From assembly GCA_944472155.2 (NCBI GenBank), contig OX235272.1, positions 95,176,020-95,240,019 on the forward strand: a stretch of 64,000 nucleotides of DNA, read 5' to 3'. The position numbers and the translations under genes were made by a program. Every line of letters begins with the position of its first letter. Within the stretch, counting starts at the first letter, position 1. The notes beneath the pieces are model-generated. The model ran no database searches. It was given only the letters and a program-made list of their open reading frames with translations, and was not told where the DNA came from. Source of the DNA: Trichobilharzia szidati (lineage: Eukaryota > Platyhelminthes > Trematoda > Strigeidida > Schistosomatidae). Below are positions 1-12,380 of the stretch, piece after piece.

Positions 1-706
1 TTGATTCAGCTGGGACATTCCTAAGTACTCTGTTTGACACCGAAAGGATATCCGATTATCAAAACTCAGATGCCGTAGTGAGCAGCAATCTGGTTTGTTC
101 ATACAAGCATATTGTGCAGCTGAATTCATTTCGACGTTGCAATTCTGAATCCATGGGCATTCATAGACGAGTTTTTAAAATTGTCTTTTGATTTTTTACT
201 TTGACATTTTTTATCACTCCTTGATTACCCTTTTGTTATTGTGAAATAGGGCGGTGCACGTCAGATAAGTTAAACACATGGGGAACATAGGGATTCACCG
301 AGTTGGAATATACTGTTTCACATGAGACTACCCACTTGGAGTCGACGGGTGTTTTACCCGTTTAGGCAAACTAATTACAACTAACAAGTCAGAGGTTTAA
401 AGGGTGATACACTTATTGTGGCTTGAAACGCTGACAATAATTACTAACTACAAAAACGATATTTTCTAAATTTACTTATGAACTTGCACATGATTGAACA
501 GGTGTGTAGTTCTTTGGTTAGTTTTCTAAGCTCATCAGCTGAATGTATTCTTGAACACAGTTTATATAAAGTACTGTTTATCGAAATATAGTTAGTGAGA
601 TGAGAAACCAGAAGACTGAAATACTTGATTGACCTTTATGTTTAAAGAATTAGCATCATTTATCTTCTTTATTAAATCATTATAATTTAGGTGAAAAGGT
701 ACTTAC
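1..706. other. adducin intron, left edge of window
   Basis: This stretch lies downstream (minus strand) of the second visible adducin exon. I looked on the minus strand for the next conserved adducin segment and found none, so the following exon must lie beyond the window start. No repeat family recognised elsewhere in the window is evident here. Confidence 0.5.
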
Positions 707-861
707 AGTCACATGATTATAGATACTAGAATTCCAACCAAAGAGGTCAATTAGACGATATACTGAAGCCAACTTGCACCGAAGAGAACGCTCGCGACGA
801 GAATACACAGCAGCATCACCACCACGAAGGTCGTTTATGGGAATAACACCACTTCGATGGC
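707..861 (-). CDS. adducin, second visible exon (head domain)
   Basis: This is an internal exon of an adducin, a membrane-skeleton protein that caps actin filaments and recruits spectrin. The 155-nt exon encodes HRSGVIPINDLRGG, then RSLRCKLASVYRLIDLFGW and IYNHVT. These match the start of the class II aldolase-like head of animal adducins, where PVNDLRGSD, LRCKLAAFYRLADLFGW and IYNHIT are found. The acceptor (TTTGTTCAG before 861) and donor (GTAAGT from 706) are clear. Phase fits the upstream exon: one base carried in, codon boundary out. The gene continues to the left outside the window. Paralogue (alpha, beta or gamma type) cannot be decided. Confidence 0.92.
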
Positions 862-3130
862 CTGAACAAAATAGCAAGATGGACATGACAGACATTCACG
901 TAGGAAAACACATGAGAAGCAATAATACTAACATGCGAGTGACCACTTACACTACCTCCCTTCGACAAAATGCAGTAAAAGACGTACACTGCATTATTTC
1001 AAAACAACATAACATTCGTTCCCTTACGCATTTTTAACTAGAAGTAATCGAAATTCGTCTTGTCACTCCTGTGAACATTATGCAACCGCTTGAGTCAAGC
1101 CCAAATGTGAAAGTAGGGGTCATATATTAGGACACGCCTCCACTAACGCGTGGAACATATGGTTACATATCGGTGTAACTGAAATAATAAATATGGAAGG
1201 AATAATATATCACTACACTCAACACGGCTATACAATTATCCAGCAAAGAAGGGTAATGACGCATTTACAAAGTCTACATAATGACCTATTGAGCCTGTTA
1301 CATTTCAGAGAAGCGCTAAAATAATGGTGGCATAAAATATCATGTATGTTTGCATGGCAACATGATATGGCAGCCTTGACATGATCAAGAGCAATAAATT
1401 TTGCTCGAAACGTCATCAGTAAACATTACTGTATAACACTGTGACTTTATCAAAATAAATTTTATCCATAATGGAACATGAAAGCACCCCTGAAGTCTAC
1501 AAAGCAAGTTCGAACACATATGTTTACGACAAACTTCGTAAAACATGGGCACCGAGAGATACGCGGCGTGGTCGGTATCCTAGGGTACTAGATTAGGCGT
1601 CTGTACCTGAGTAATCCCAGACGATTCTGTGGTTTGCTGTCTCATAGCTGATAAGGAATCGATATTTAGGAAGTATGGAAATAGCCCTTGCATGGGTTGA
1701 GAATAGAGATGGTCACTCCATGAAGTGTTGACACTTCATCCTTTTAGCTACTACTGAAATGAATTTGAAGTAATGAACTCTATTACGATAGACATGCATA
1801 TAACGTCATTATTGGGTTCTTCGATTATTTTTAAATTTACGAAAAAATAATCATACAAAAATAGTGTACTAGAGAGGACATTGAAATTTTCAGTGCCACG
1901 GGAGACGCAAAAACTAACATAAGTTTGTTGACCTAGTTATAATTTTGACAAAGCTATTTAAAGAAATGATGCCAGCTTTTCAAAATTCAAATTTTAATAA
2001 GGAGAAAGATGATCTTTACAGTGTCACTTTTGCAGCAGAGGTCATTTGATCTCTCCAGGAAAAACAAAACTAGCAGTTCAGAGATATGGCACTCTGAGAC
2101 ACTGAAACAACACTAGGACAAACTAAGCACTCATTTACCATTATCGTCACAGCCGATAACCACACTTTACGTATTGACATTTACGGGGATTATAGTAGAT
2201 TTTATTCTAGTTAGTGGTTATATGATGTGTTATTAGGAATGATACATTCTGTAGCTTTTAATTTTCCACAATTGAGGTATACTTGCAAAGACGCTGTCTT
2301 TTAAAGATTGCAGCTACAACTCGAGAACGGTTTCCGTCGTGTTCTTAATGAGTACTTCTATTTTGCTATCTGAAAGAGAGGGACAAATGGTAAACCACGT
2401 TCACTATGTCACTCATCTTGCGACCCACATCAGCTCTGGCAGGATGGGGGCCAACTAGTTGATAGCCCGGACACAAACAACTCGGTTGACTTTCGTCGCA
2501 TTGTTAGGTGAGGTACCCGATCGCTTATTTAGAACGAAGTATACTACAAGATTATGTGCATTTTTCTCCTTTTGTCATGGAAGATACCTACATCAAGTGG
2601 ATCAGCTGAGACATACTACCCGTGGCTGTCAGCAAGAACCAGAAATTACTATTTAGGCGAAAGCATGGATATTTTTGTAGAAAGCAAAGGGCGAGACAGC
2701 AAGGCATGGCACTGATACATGAAGTTACTGGGACTTTCCTTTAGATTGCCTAAGTGGGGTCCACTTAACAACATGGGATAACGGATAAGAGCTGTCATAA
2801 TTACGCCTAAAGTGGTGCATTTGCATTTGTTTCAACCCCATCTTAACCACATTCTCTCATTTAATTCTTCACATTTCCTAGTTTACCGGGATACTACAAC
2901 TCTCGGTCGTATAATCCTCTCATTACTGCATTACATATGCAAAGTTGTGACACACACTATCACCTGCAAAACGATGCCAAGTCGCATCAACACTCTGATA
3001 CTGAAAGTCTATGAAAGAAAGTCATAGAAGGGAAAACCTAAATGAAACCAGAAAACAGATCTTGAAATCTTGCTATAAGCCAAAAAGACACAAATGCAAT
3101 GGATTTTACAAATAATAGGGAATAACTTAC
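862..3130 (-). other. adducin intron, 2269 bp
   Basis: This intron separates the two adducin exons and has GT-AG ends that join in frame. It contains scattered short open frames but no recognisable coding or mobile-element signature. One moderately GC-rich patch near 1540-1660 could be an old repeat; I could not assign it. Confidence 0.6.
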
Positions 3131-3407
3131 CTCTTGAAAATCCACCTCCACTGACAGGTTGTCCAGAAGGAGCTGAATTGAATAAATCCGATATGTGTTG
3201 AAGAGACAGAAGGCTGGTGCTCATGCCAGGGTAGTCACCCGACTGACACTGTGATCGTACTACCTCTTCTAGTTCTCGTCGAAACGCTTCAGACTTTAAT
3301 ATGCCCGATACACGCCTTCTTTGTATCATTAAGTTAACATCTTCTTTGATTGCAGCAGGGCGCATCAAACTCTTTTGATACTCTGGATCTTCAGGGTCTG
3401 TGGGAAG
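3131..3407 (-). CDS. adducin, first visible exon (N-terminal region)
   Basis: This 277-nt exon encodes the region just before the adducin head. It starts LPTDPEDPEYQKSLMRPA and continues with a helix containing RRRVSGILKSEAFRRELEE and then LLSLQHISDLF. This parallels the animal adducin pattern NPEYLRERNMAPDLRQDF, KKRVSMILQSPAFCEELE and LLALQQIADF. The acceptor is CTATACCTAG before 3407; the donor is GTAAGT at 3130-3125. The exon begins at a codon boundary and ends with one base that joins in frame to the exon at 861. The initiator methionine must be in an upstream exon to the right, which I could not locate; it may lie beyond the retroelement cluster. Confidence 0.93.
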
Positions 3408-3442
3408 CTAGGTATAGAAAACGCAACTAACCAATCGTATTA

Positions 3443-3661
3443 ATGAACTTTTCCGGCTTATCTGATAACGTGACGCCATTGACAGCGTTGCTATCCGGCA
3501 TAATTGCTGAAACAGATAAGTACAAGTGTCAAGACAAATTGTCTGAGAAACAATCAAGAAAAAACCAGGGACGAAATAATCCAACTAAGCCGCCGAAACT
3601 GAAAAGCGCCATGTACCTGATCAATAAAGAAAAAACTGTTCAAACAGTTGAAATATTTTAA
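3443..3661 (+). CDS. small open frame, unrecognised (72 aa)
   Basis: This ATG-initiated frame is opposite in direction to adducin and begins 36 bp beyond its exon. The product is polar, Lys/Gln/Asn-rich, with a central QSRKNQGRNNPTKPPKLK basic stretch and no signal peptide or membrane segment. A canonical AATAAA occurs at 3808-3813, about 150 nt after the stop, which is the main reason to list it. I do not recognise a family. If adducin's first exon lies farther right, this would be a gene nested in its intron; it may equally be a chance open frame. Confidence 0.25.
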   Translation: MNFSGLSDNVTPLTALLSGIIAETDKYKCQDKLSEKQSRKNQGRNNPTKPPKLKSAMYLINKEKTVQTVEIF

Positions 3662-4193
3662 AATAACTCATAAACACATGTGTAGAGCTTAAATTTAAGT
3701 ATCTTCGGCGTGTATTTATCTACCTTTGCACACATAAATTTTTACTTAGATCAAATTTTGCTTCTAATAGTAAGCGTATAGTGTGCATGTGTCTTGTTCC
3801 AATTTACAATAAACTTTTACAGCTTAGCGCAAACCAAAATGATTTTTTGAGCTCTCTTCGTGATATAAAGATAACGAGTCCCCATCTCGGATGAGTTTCT
3901 GAATAGCATTTCCCACCAATGTCCTATAATATCTATGGTAAACTCATGATGCAGTGGTTTTGAAGGATCCAAAATCCAACATCGTTTTTAACGACCTGTT
4001 GTATACCAAATTGATTTCTTTGTGTTGGCTTCCTGGTCGTAAGATAAGGCTTGCTGACCTTTCATAGATCCCTGCGTAGTGTGTCCCTACACCCAACTGT
4101 CGTAGCTTTGGTTGACTCCAAGAGGAGTGATGAGGTGATAAGTTATATGTAGTTTGTAGTATACGATGCGTTAAGACAGTGTCGCTGCTGTGA
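3662..4193. other. spacer before LINE 1
   Basis: This stretch holds the AATAAA at 3808-3813 and then sequence running into the first LINE. The 5' end of that LINE is not marked by any repeat or target duplication that I can see, so part of this segment from roughly 3930 may be its 5' untranslated region. Confidence 0.35.
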
Positions 4194-5152
4194 ATGGAGT
4201 TGATCCTTTCACCCGTTATTCGTCTGCCTTTATCTGCAATTGCAATTCTTGCCATAACCGCTCCAGACACAGAGGCTGAAGCACCATGTGTATCTGTCAC
4301 TGGAAAAAGACCCTTATCGTCTGCCACTAGTAGTGCCCACAGCACTGAGACACACAATAATATCCAGTGGCACCAGACGAAACAAAACGGTCTTAAAGGG
4401 GATGACAAATGTGCGAGGACCGAACCTAAGTCCACGGTTAGTAGATCAAACTGTGTAATCCTCTTTGATGTACCAGACTGTAGTAGTAGGCTGCTGGAAA
4501 ACAGGGCCCTGTTTGATCAGGAACAGTGGTCCAACTTGTGTAGCACACTGGATCTGGACATCCAACCAGTAAAACTATACAGATTGCATAGGGACACTGC
4601 TGCTCCTCAACGCAAACCATCCCCACTGAGGGTAACGCTGGGCTCTACCGAGGATGTCGAAAAAGTTTTACTGACTTCTCAAGTCCTTTCTATAGGGAGG
4701 GCCTGCAATATACGTGTTAGGCCAGATAGGCCATGGAAACGCTTGCGAGAAGCACTGTCACGATGTACAGCAATGGAGATGGTTGGCATCCCAGATGGCT
4801 CTGGGAAGTTCAGGGGCTTGTCTCTATTTATAGACTGCCTCGACCCACTCACCTTATGTCAATTAACACGCCACGTCTGTTAGCTGTCAAGTTCAGCTCC
4901 CGAGACCACTTGACTACTGCTCTCCAGAGATGGTACGAGACCAAGGACAAGGTCAGCAGACACATTCGCTGCTGCGAGAGCCGGCCTCGTACCCAAAGGA
5001 GAGAACAAAGCGTTGTCAAAGAAAACCCTCAACCCTTAGGCACACTACAGAGGTGCAGCATGGACGATGATAGCCAGTGTCATCCAAGTGCTCCGATTGA
5101 ACTAGAAGAAAAAAACGCCAACAGGCCGGTTCCTGGGGAATCGGCCAACTAG
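4194..5152 (+). pseudogene. LINE 1 ORF1 remnant
   Basis: Two overlapping frames (4194-4883 and 4733-5152) together make an ORF1-like product of a CR1-type LINE, which normally binds RNA in the retrotransposition particle. The first frame holds NCVILFDVPDC, LYRLHRDTA and PSPLRVTLGSTEDVEKVLL. These resemble an RRM-like fold with its beta-strand segments. The frame is lost in the zone where the two overlap (about 4733-4883), and the second continues with LLAVKFSSRDHLTTAL. Start codon and function are inferred from position ahead of ORF2. Confidence 0.6.
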
Positions 5153-5202
5153 TTCGTGGGATAACTCCTCAACCGACAGCCAACATCACATCAACCACCC
5201 CC

Positions 5203-8042
5203 CAATACGGGGACGTGGTGAGACTGACTACCAGTTGCCTGTACAGTAATGTGAGAGGTCTAAGAGGCAAAATAGCTGAACTTAGACACCTACAATCACA
5301 GCTGAACTCCAAAATCGTAATACTGAGAAAAACCTGGCTAACTCCTACGGTGGCAGACAGCGAAGTCAGTATAAATGATATGGTCCTAGTTAGGCGAGAT
5401 AGGGACCTGAAAGAAGGAGGTGGAGTCGCCATATACGTCGACAAACAGCTCAGATGTGTCCATGCAATGGACCCTCCCCTCATTGAGCTCCCCGACTCTA
5501 TATGGTGCCATTTCACTGTTTGGTACTGTAAATATCTAGTGGGCAGCATTTATAGATCACCTTCGAGCGGAGCAGACTACAACCAGGTACTGCTGAATAC
5601 AATTTCAGCGACACAAGACATGGGGCTATGTTCAAATTGTCATAGCTGGCGACTTCAATTCCCGTCTCTTAACTTAATGTCGGGATACGCCCATGATAGA
5701 TGAAATCTCCTGCTTACCATCAGGAGGGCTAGGTTCACTGAAAATGTCAGAATGGATACTAGATGGGGCCCAGATGGGAAGTCTTCTAGACTGGATTATG
5801 TGCTCACTAGTGACCAGCTACTAGTGGAAAACGTTCAGATCACGACTCCCATAGGTAGTAGTGACCACGCGGTCATAGTATTCGACATAGTCCTCCGCGA
5901 GCGTTTACAGTGGGACAATACACAGCCCTATCTGTGTTATAACAAAGCCAATTACACCGAAATGCGAAGACTTTTGTCTGAAGCAAATTGGCCTAAAAAC
6001 TGGACAGAGCTAACAGTAGAAGAACACTGGGGAGTGGTAAAGGAGATCATTCACTGGGCGGCCTCAGACACTGTTCCTTTAGTCACACCAAAAGCTAGGA
6101 AACAACGTTCATGGTTAGAAATGGGGACACAACGCCTTCTACAGTCGAAGCGAAAAGCCTGGTTCGCGTGGCGACTATCGAAGAGTCAACCCGAACATGA
6201 AGTGTACCTTGAACTCAGGAATCGATGTAAAATACGAGTCCGGAGTAATAGGAGAACATTTCAGGGAAACCTCGCCAATAAGCTTCTCGTGAACCCCAAA
6301 AGACTATACAGATTTATGTCTGGAAGAAAACCGACCAACCAGGGAGCTTGCAATCTAGTGGGTTCTGATGGGAAATCTCTTACTAGTCTTGAAATGGCAG
6401 AGACATTCAGTCTAGCCTTTCATAGGCAACTGAACAGTAACGATGATTTTACCCCCACAAAACATCAAGATTACAGTGCAAAACCAACGCGCGAAAACCT
6501 GCTGGGTACATTTCAAATTACCCCGGCTATGGTATTCGTAAAATTGGGAAAGTTGACTTCGGGAAAGTCTGCAGATTGTGTTGACATCAGACCATCCGTC
6601 CTGAAGCAGTGTTCAGAAAGTCTCTACCAACCCCTTAGTAATCTGTTTCAACACTCCTTGATGTAGGGAAACTTACATGTGAATGGAAACGAGCCATCCT
6701 ATCCCCTATCTTCAGGGTTGGTGACCGGCAGAATGCAACCAGTTACAGACCAGTTGCGCTACTCCCAGTGATATCGAAGATATTGGAAAGTCTCATTGAC
6801 GACCACATGAGAAAATACTTCGACGGGACTAACCTACTCCATGAAGCACAGCACGATTTCAGGAGGGGAAGATCCTGTGTGACGAAAATTCTACTAGCTT
6901 GGAACGATTGGACACTATCCTGGGACGTAAAAGTACCAGTCCATGTGATCTTTCTCGACTTTGCGAAAGCATTCGACAGAATTCACCATGGTCTGCTCCT
7001 TCACAAAATAAGCAGGACGGGTGTTTCTGGAGCACTTGTCGCATGGCTGAACGATTACCTAGGCGAGAGAGAATTCTGCACCAAAGTCAACCGCATCCGA
7101 TCATCCTGGCACACCTCGGCATCAGGAGTTCCTCAGGATTCTATCTTAGGGCCGTTGATGTTTTTGATTATTATCAACGACCTGCCCTGTCAACTGAGCT
7201 GCTCTGCGCTTCTTTACGCTGACGACGTAAAGATTTGGAGAGCAATAAACTCATCGGAAGACTCCGACAGATTGCAGGCTGACCTGCAAACTCTGGGAGA
7301 GTGGGCTCTGGCTAACGAAATGCCTTTCAACCTAAAGAAGTGCAAAGTAGTGCAACTTCATTCCGGCAGGTCACGGAGTGTAAATTACACTCTTGGTGGC
7401 CAGAACTCGAGTTGTGTGCCATCAGAACGCGATCTAGGTCTTATTCTAATCGAAAAGCTAGACACCAGTGGAAATTACACGAGGGACGTCGCCAAAGCTT
7501 ACGCAACTTTACACTTTATGCATAGGCAGCTGGGAGCTATTACTCCCGAACTATTCTTAAGGTTGTATACGACATACGTGAGGCCACTCCTTGAGGTGCA
7601 TAATATCATTGCTCCTCCGCTACTCAAAAGGGATGCTAACATTCTAGAAAGTGTCCAGAGACGAGCGACAAAATGGGTGATCGGCCTCCGCAACAAATCA
7701 TATGAGGAAAGACTGAAGAAATTAAGTCCTTTCACACTTAGTTACCGTAGTCACAGGGGAGACCTCATCAGCGTCTACAAGTTCTCAAATGACCAGGCCC
7801 ACCCAAATAAAAGCATCCTGCCATTAAGTGATTATAGGCTTCCATGAAGTAACCCGCTAAGGATAGCACACCAGAGACCAAAGACTCGAGTGCGTTCACA
7901 TTTCTTCCTGCTTCGAGTTTGCCTTCTATGGAACGCTTTAACGGCGGCCGTGACTGCAGCGCCATCTGTGGAGACTTTTAAGCGGAAGCTGGACAATCAT
8001 GCAGAAATGCATGGTTTGTGTCTCAATGGCTTATCCTCTTAA
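5203..8042 (+). pseudogene. LINE 1 ORF2 remnant: endonuclease and reverse transcriptase
   Basis: The endonuclease opens with LYSNVRGLRGKIAEL, then GGGVAIYV; AGDFNS follows in a shifted frame near 5640 and SSDHAVIVF near 5860. The catalytic glutamate of the usual ETWL motif reads KTWL. The reverse transcriptase has YRPVALLPVISK, LDFAKAFDRIHH (motif A), SGVPQDSILGPL (motif B, with Asp for the usual Gly) and LLYADDVKIW (motif C). Frames break near 5640, 5700, 6660 and 7848; the last shift is followed by LLWNALTAAV and TFKRKLDNH, the usual CR1-like C-terminus, ending at 8042. The copy is not functional. Confidence 0.87.
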
Positions 8043-8667
8043 AATTTGAAACCACACTGTCAGTGGATAAGCATAGAGGCTGAATCCCCACGACCCGTTC
8101 TGTCTTATCTCACTGTACCGACTACTCTATCTTTTCCTTAGGTCACCTTTATTATTATTTCACTTATCTCAACTTATACTATCTACACTACAACCTGTTA
8201 TTATCACTATTACTATTCGCCTTTTATGACTACACCGGCTGCCCAACAGGAATAGGTCAAACTCCATTTACGGCAGCAACTCAGTCCTAACATACTGCAC
8301 ACTACAAACCACAATTTGACCAATCCCCGCACCACTACTCTTGGAGTCTACCAGAGCTAAAGCAGTCAAGTGGCGGGACTTACTACGCAGAAGCTCACCG
8401 AAGATCTGGAACTTCTACCTTGCAATCAAGAAGCGAGCTCAAAGAAATCACTGGTTTATACTTGCTCGTAATCAAGATATTGGATATTGGATGTGCATCA
8501 CAAGGTATCAGTGGTTTTTATCCACCACATCCCTGTCAGCACTAACCAAACAAGTAGAGGGATGTCAACTCTTCTGAACCCACACCACTAACGTCGGCTC
8601 CCTATCGGGAAGGAAACAGACACAGTCTAGTGCACATGGAATCATCAATCACATCCAATGCTTGTAC

Positions 8668-9119
8668 ATTATCATTATTATATTAGTGTATCCTTTAATT
8701 CCTAGAAGAACATAGGGCTTCAGCCGTGCGTCTCCATTGCGTTCTGTTCTCTGCTAGAGTCTTCCCTTGGCTCCATGTCTGCCCACACGTTTTCATCTCC
8801 TCTTCAAATGACCTCCTCCAAGTTACCCTTGCACTGACGACCAACTCGCCGCTTCCCTTTCGGGTTCCACACGAGCAATGGCTTGTCTAGTGATGTCACT
8901 TAATGGTTTCCTAAGAGTATGGCCAGCCAATTTCTTCCTGCCTATTTGTTTCACAATCGGTTCCTGGTTGTTTCGCTCCCAAAGATCTCTGTTGCTGATC
9001 TTTTCTGGCCATCTGATCTTGAGTATTGAGCGAAGACAACTGTTAATGAAGGTCTGTAGTTTGTTTGAGATGCTCTTTATGACGCGCAGTGCAAGTCTCT
9101 GATCCGTATAGTAGTACAA
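8668..9119 (-). mobile_element. RTE-like LINE 3' fragment (SR2/Perere-3 type)
   Basis: The minus strand encodes the C-terminal end of an RTE reverse transcriptase: TFINSCLRSILKIRWPEK, ISNRDLW, AGHTLRKP and SDITRQA. Between the coding end and the 3' terminus lies the family's tail, with a GAAGCCCTATGTTC core followed by a TAATAATGATAAT run at the low-coordinate end. The fragment lies between LINE 1 and LINE 2. It is truncated at 9119 and is a pseudogene. Confidence 0.8.
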
Positions 9120-9318
9120 ATATAGGTCAAATAAGGACTCCTACCCAAGTATTCAACCTACCCAAGCCTAGAACTACCTCATCCTATAGTGAATCCAATA
9201 ATAAAACTCATTATTCACTAAAAGAATTAGAAAGTAACTTGATAGACATAGGTGAATATGGTACTCACAATAATTGCAGCGCAGGGTTGTTATGCCATGC
9301 GGAACCAGTTGATGCCGA

Positions 9319-12300
9319 TTGAGCCTGATTGACGAGCTTAAATACTTCGAACGCTACTTCAGCTCTCAACTTTACTTAATCCTTATTAATACTAGATATA
9401 TCCTAAACAAACTATCGATGCTCAGGGCAGACACGCTGGTATGCAAACTCCAAGTAATCATTACTACTGAATCCTGGTATCACTCCAATATACCAGACGA
9501 AGATATAGGCCTCTGTGGGTATGAACATTTCGATGTGACAGGAGCAGTGGTAAGGGAGGAGGCCGCCTAATGTACTTCCTGAACAAACATACCATATTGC
9601 AGCTAGAAAATAGGGAACTCAACGAAATGCACGACACCCAGTGGGTCAACGTACACTCCAAAGTGCTACACTACTAATAGGATGTATCTACAGAGAACCT
9701 GTGCGTCGGCGGCATAGCGGTTAGGACGCTTGCCGACCATGCACATGGTCCGAGGTTCGATCCCCGGCTGACGCACTCCTTTACCTCGCTAAGCCAGAAA
9801 TAATGCTTGTGAAGCGGAAAGGCTGGGCATGAGGCTAGCAACCCCATCCTGTAAAATAAGCACTGCTACAGAAACTTCAAGCCACTACCTTGAAGTCCTA
9901 TGTTCCACTGGGGAACGTGAAAGAAATAAAAAACAAACAGAGAACCTGGCACCTTTAGCGACTTCGAGACTCAATTCATTAATGTACTTGTGCAAGCATC
10001 CACTCTTCCGTAAGACCATATGCTCCTGTGTGGAAACGTCAATCTACCCGAAAGCAACTGGGATTTATTAACTGGCCCAACTAAATATGACAAGCTGCTA
10101 GGTACACTGGACATTGTCGGTTGGGAACAAGCTGTCACTATCCCTAAAAGTTGTAATTACGTATTGTACTTAATATTCTGCCACGATATAAGTCCCCTCT
10201 CAATCTTAGTGAGTTCTAAGTTTTCAGGTAGTGACCACAAAATAGTGACATGCGCGCTGCCAATTCCGGCGAGTAGCAGTGCAGCTTTTACCTCCACTTC
10301 ACAACGAATGATATAAAGGAACTATAGTAAAGCAAACTGGTCTCACGTGGAATCAATGCTAAGATCCTCTGAGTGGGGCGGAGACTTCACTACTGATGAC
10401 TTCTCAGGAGCTCTGAGCATCTTCTGCCAAAATTCAAACACATGGTTAGGTGCTGCCATTCCACTCCAAACATTAAAGGTTTCCCTACATAGAAAGTCAT
10501 TTATAAAACCAAAGGACTGTACGAAACCGAAGAGACTCTCAACAAATTACTTCAAACACCAAGACTTTACCCTCTTAGTTCCATCTCACAAGCTCGAGAT
10601 TAGCGTATGAGGAGCGAAGAACGCACCGTACTAGTCAGGCCTGCTAGGGTGTGTGCTCTCACAGAAATCCTGAAGAAGCGATCGAGTCGCAAAAACCACA
10701 GCATTTCTCTCCTCATGCACAAAGGTAGGCTATGTACTGATTACGCAGACATTTGTGAATTATTCAACAAAACATTTTCAGCTAACTTTCTAAAGCCTAC
10801 AGTCCCGTTAATAATAACAAATTAGTGTCGTTGCGTTCACTCATGCCAGCATTAACCAAGCCATTGGAACTCTCGAAAGCCTTGGAGGTTTTGGTACGAA
10901 CAGTATATCATCCTATTTCTATAAATATGGTGGTCCTGGCACTCCCATATTATTGCTTGAAATCTTCACAATGACTTCGGAAGCTCACACGTGCGTGGAT
11001 AGGTGGAAAACGACATTTTTTACACCTAAACACAAATTCGGCTCGACAACAGAAGTCAACGACTACACACCAATCAGCATCACGCCTATCGCATCTAGAA
11101 TTGTGGGGAAACTAGTTAAACATAGCATACTCAAACATATGCTAAGCTGCAATATTGTAAGTCCTAACCAACATAAATTTCTGGGATCCAGATCATGGCC
11201 AACATACCACCTGGACTTCTTCAACTGTGTGATCAGTAGTCTTGACAGATGACAATTAGTACTTGCCATCTACTTTGACATTTCTAAGGCATTCGACCGC
11301 GTCGACCATTTACCGCTAATAGATAATCTCAACTCCTTGGGAATACGTGATCCACCATTAGGATGGCTTATATCATTCCTTAACAACAGGTCAGAAATAG
11401 TTAAACTCGGTTCTGTAACTTCCAGACCTAGCCCAATCACTTCTGGTGTAGTGCAAGGTAATGTCATTGGGCCCCTCCTATTTACACTATATATCAATGA
11501 CATGCGCTTGCTTCTAACAAGGTAAACCACTCATCTATGCACATGACCTAAAAGAAGCTTACACATTCCAGTGCGACGGCCTAGGGTACTTCCGGAATGT
11601 TGTGCAGGATGAATTAGACAAAGTGACTGCTTGATCTTCTTTATGGAGTCAACAATTCAGTCTGAACAAATGTGGTTGGATCTGCTTCGGCGCACCCTCA
11701 ATCGACATGAAATTAACGCCTCAATCTGCCCACCTAACCAAAATCCGAAGTGTCGTTGACATAGGCGTGAGGTACTTTAGCGACCTAACATCTGAGCAAG
11801 TGGCATCACAGACTCGCAAGTCGAGGATGATTTCAGGATGCATACTCAGGAACTTTTACGGCAATGAAACCAAGCTCATTCTATGCAAAACGTGTATAAA
11901 GCGACTAGTAGAATACTGTCCATTTATTATTAGCAGCACCCATACACGTGAAAAGCTAAGAATAGAAAGTATCCAACGATATTTTACCTCTAAACTACTT
12001 GGCTACGAATGTAAGAAAGACTACATCTCACGGTGCGTGATTCTACAACTTGACCCACTCTGGACAAGACGACTAATTATAAACCTAGTATTCTTCTATA
12101 AGGTCCTACACAAAATATCATTCTCAGACAGTAAGGACATACAATTCTCACAAGAAGGCTCTTACCATCTGCGTAACCAAACTTGCACAATGAAAATAAA
12201 AGCCTCTAAATCATCGCTCCGCAAAAATTTCTTCACAATCACGTACTCTTAAATGTGGAACGGCTTCCCCCGGAAACCAGAACCCGCACTTCAGTTACGA

Positions 12301-12380
12301 GTTCCAGACACTCTCTGTACAGACTGTTTCATTCTACTAATAACATGAACAAACGATTTATTTTAGAACGAATCAGTTAT
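9319..12380 (+). mobile_element. CR1-like LINE 2, decayed, split by a SINE
   Basis: The endonuclease region reads INTRYILNKLSMLRADTL, TTESWYHSNIPDEDI and GYEHF. It is cut at 9702 by a SINE and continues after 9948. The reverse transcriptase survives as YFDISKAFDRVDHLPL near 11270, then SGVVQGNVIGPLLFTLYIND near 11450. A C-terminal frame runs to 12252 with relics to about 12380. Sequence differs from LINE 1, so it is another CR1-like lineage. Many stops and frameshifts; no recognisable 3' repeat. Confidence 0.8.
9702..9936 (+). mobile_element. SINE lineage A, tRNA-Gly-like head, with target duplication
   Basis: A tRNA-like head carries an intact B box (GGTTCGATCCC) and acceptor-like ends. A body of about 150 bp follows, ending CCTATGTTCCACTGG and an A-rich tail. 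Perfect 12-bp duplications ACAGAGAACCTG flank it at 9690-9701 and 9937-9948, splitting the endonuclease frame of LINE 2. It is therefore younger than LINE 2. Transcription from the internal Pol III promoter is inferred from family knowledge. Confidence 0.92.

Larger units (their letters stand above)
4194..8491 (+). mobile_element. CR1-like non-LTR retrotransposon (LINE 1), near full length, dead
   Basis: The order is ORF1-like region, apurinic endonuclease, reverse transcriptase, C-terminal tail, then a 3' UTR, as in CR1/Jockey-group LINEs such as schistosome SR1 and its relatives. The 3' end is marked by a tandem heptamer, GATATTGGATATTGGA (8476-8491), fitting CR1 elements that end in short repeats rather than poly(A). 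The same ~150-bp 3' segment with the same heptamer recurs at 16047-16198. Several frameshifts and stops show the copy is inactive. The 5' boundary is approximate; no target-site duplication was found. Confidence 0.85.

Noticed and set aside
3944..4435. 163-residue minus-strand frame
   Set aside because: It overlaps the LINE 1 5' region and ORF1 and has no recognisable domain; probably an antisense shadow.
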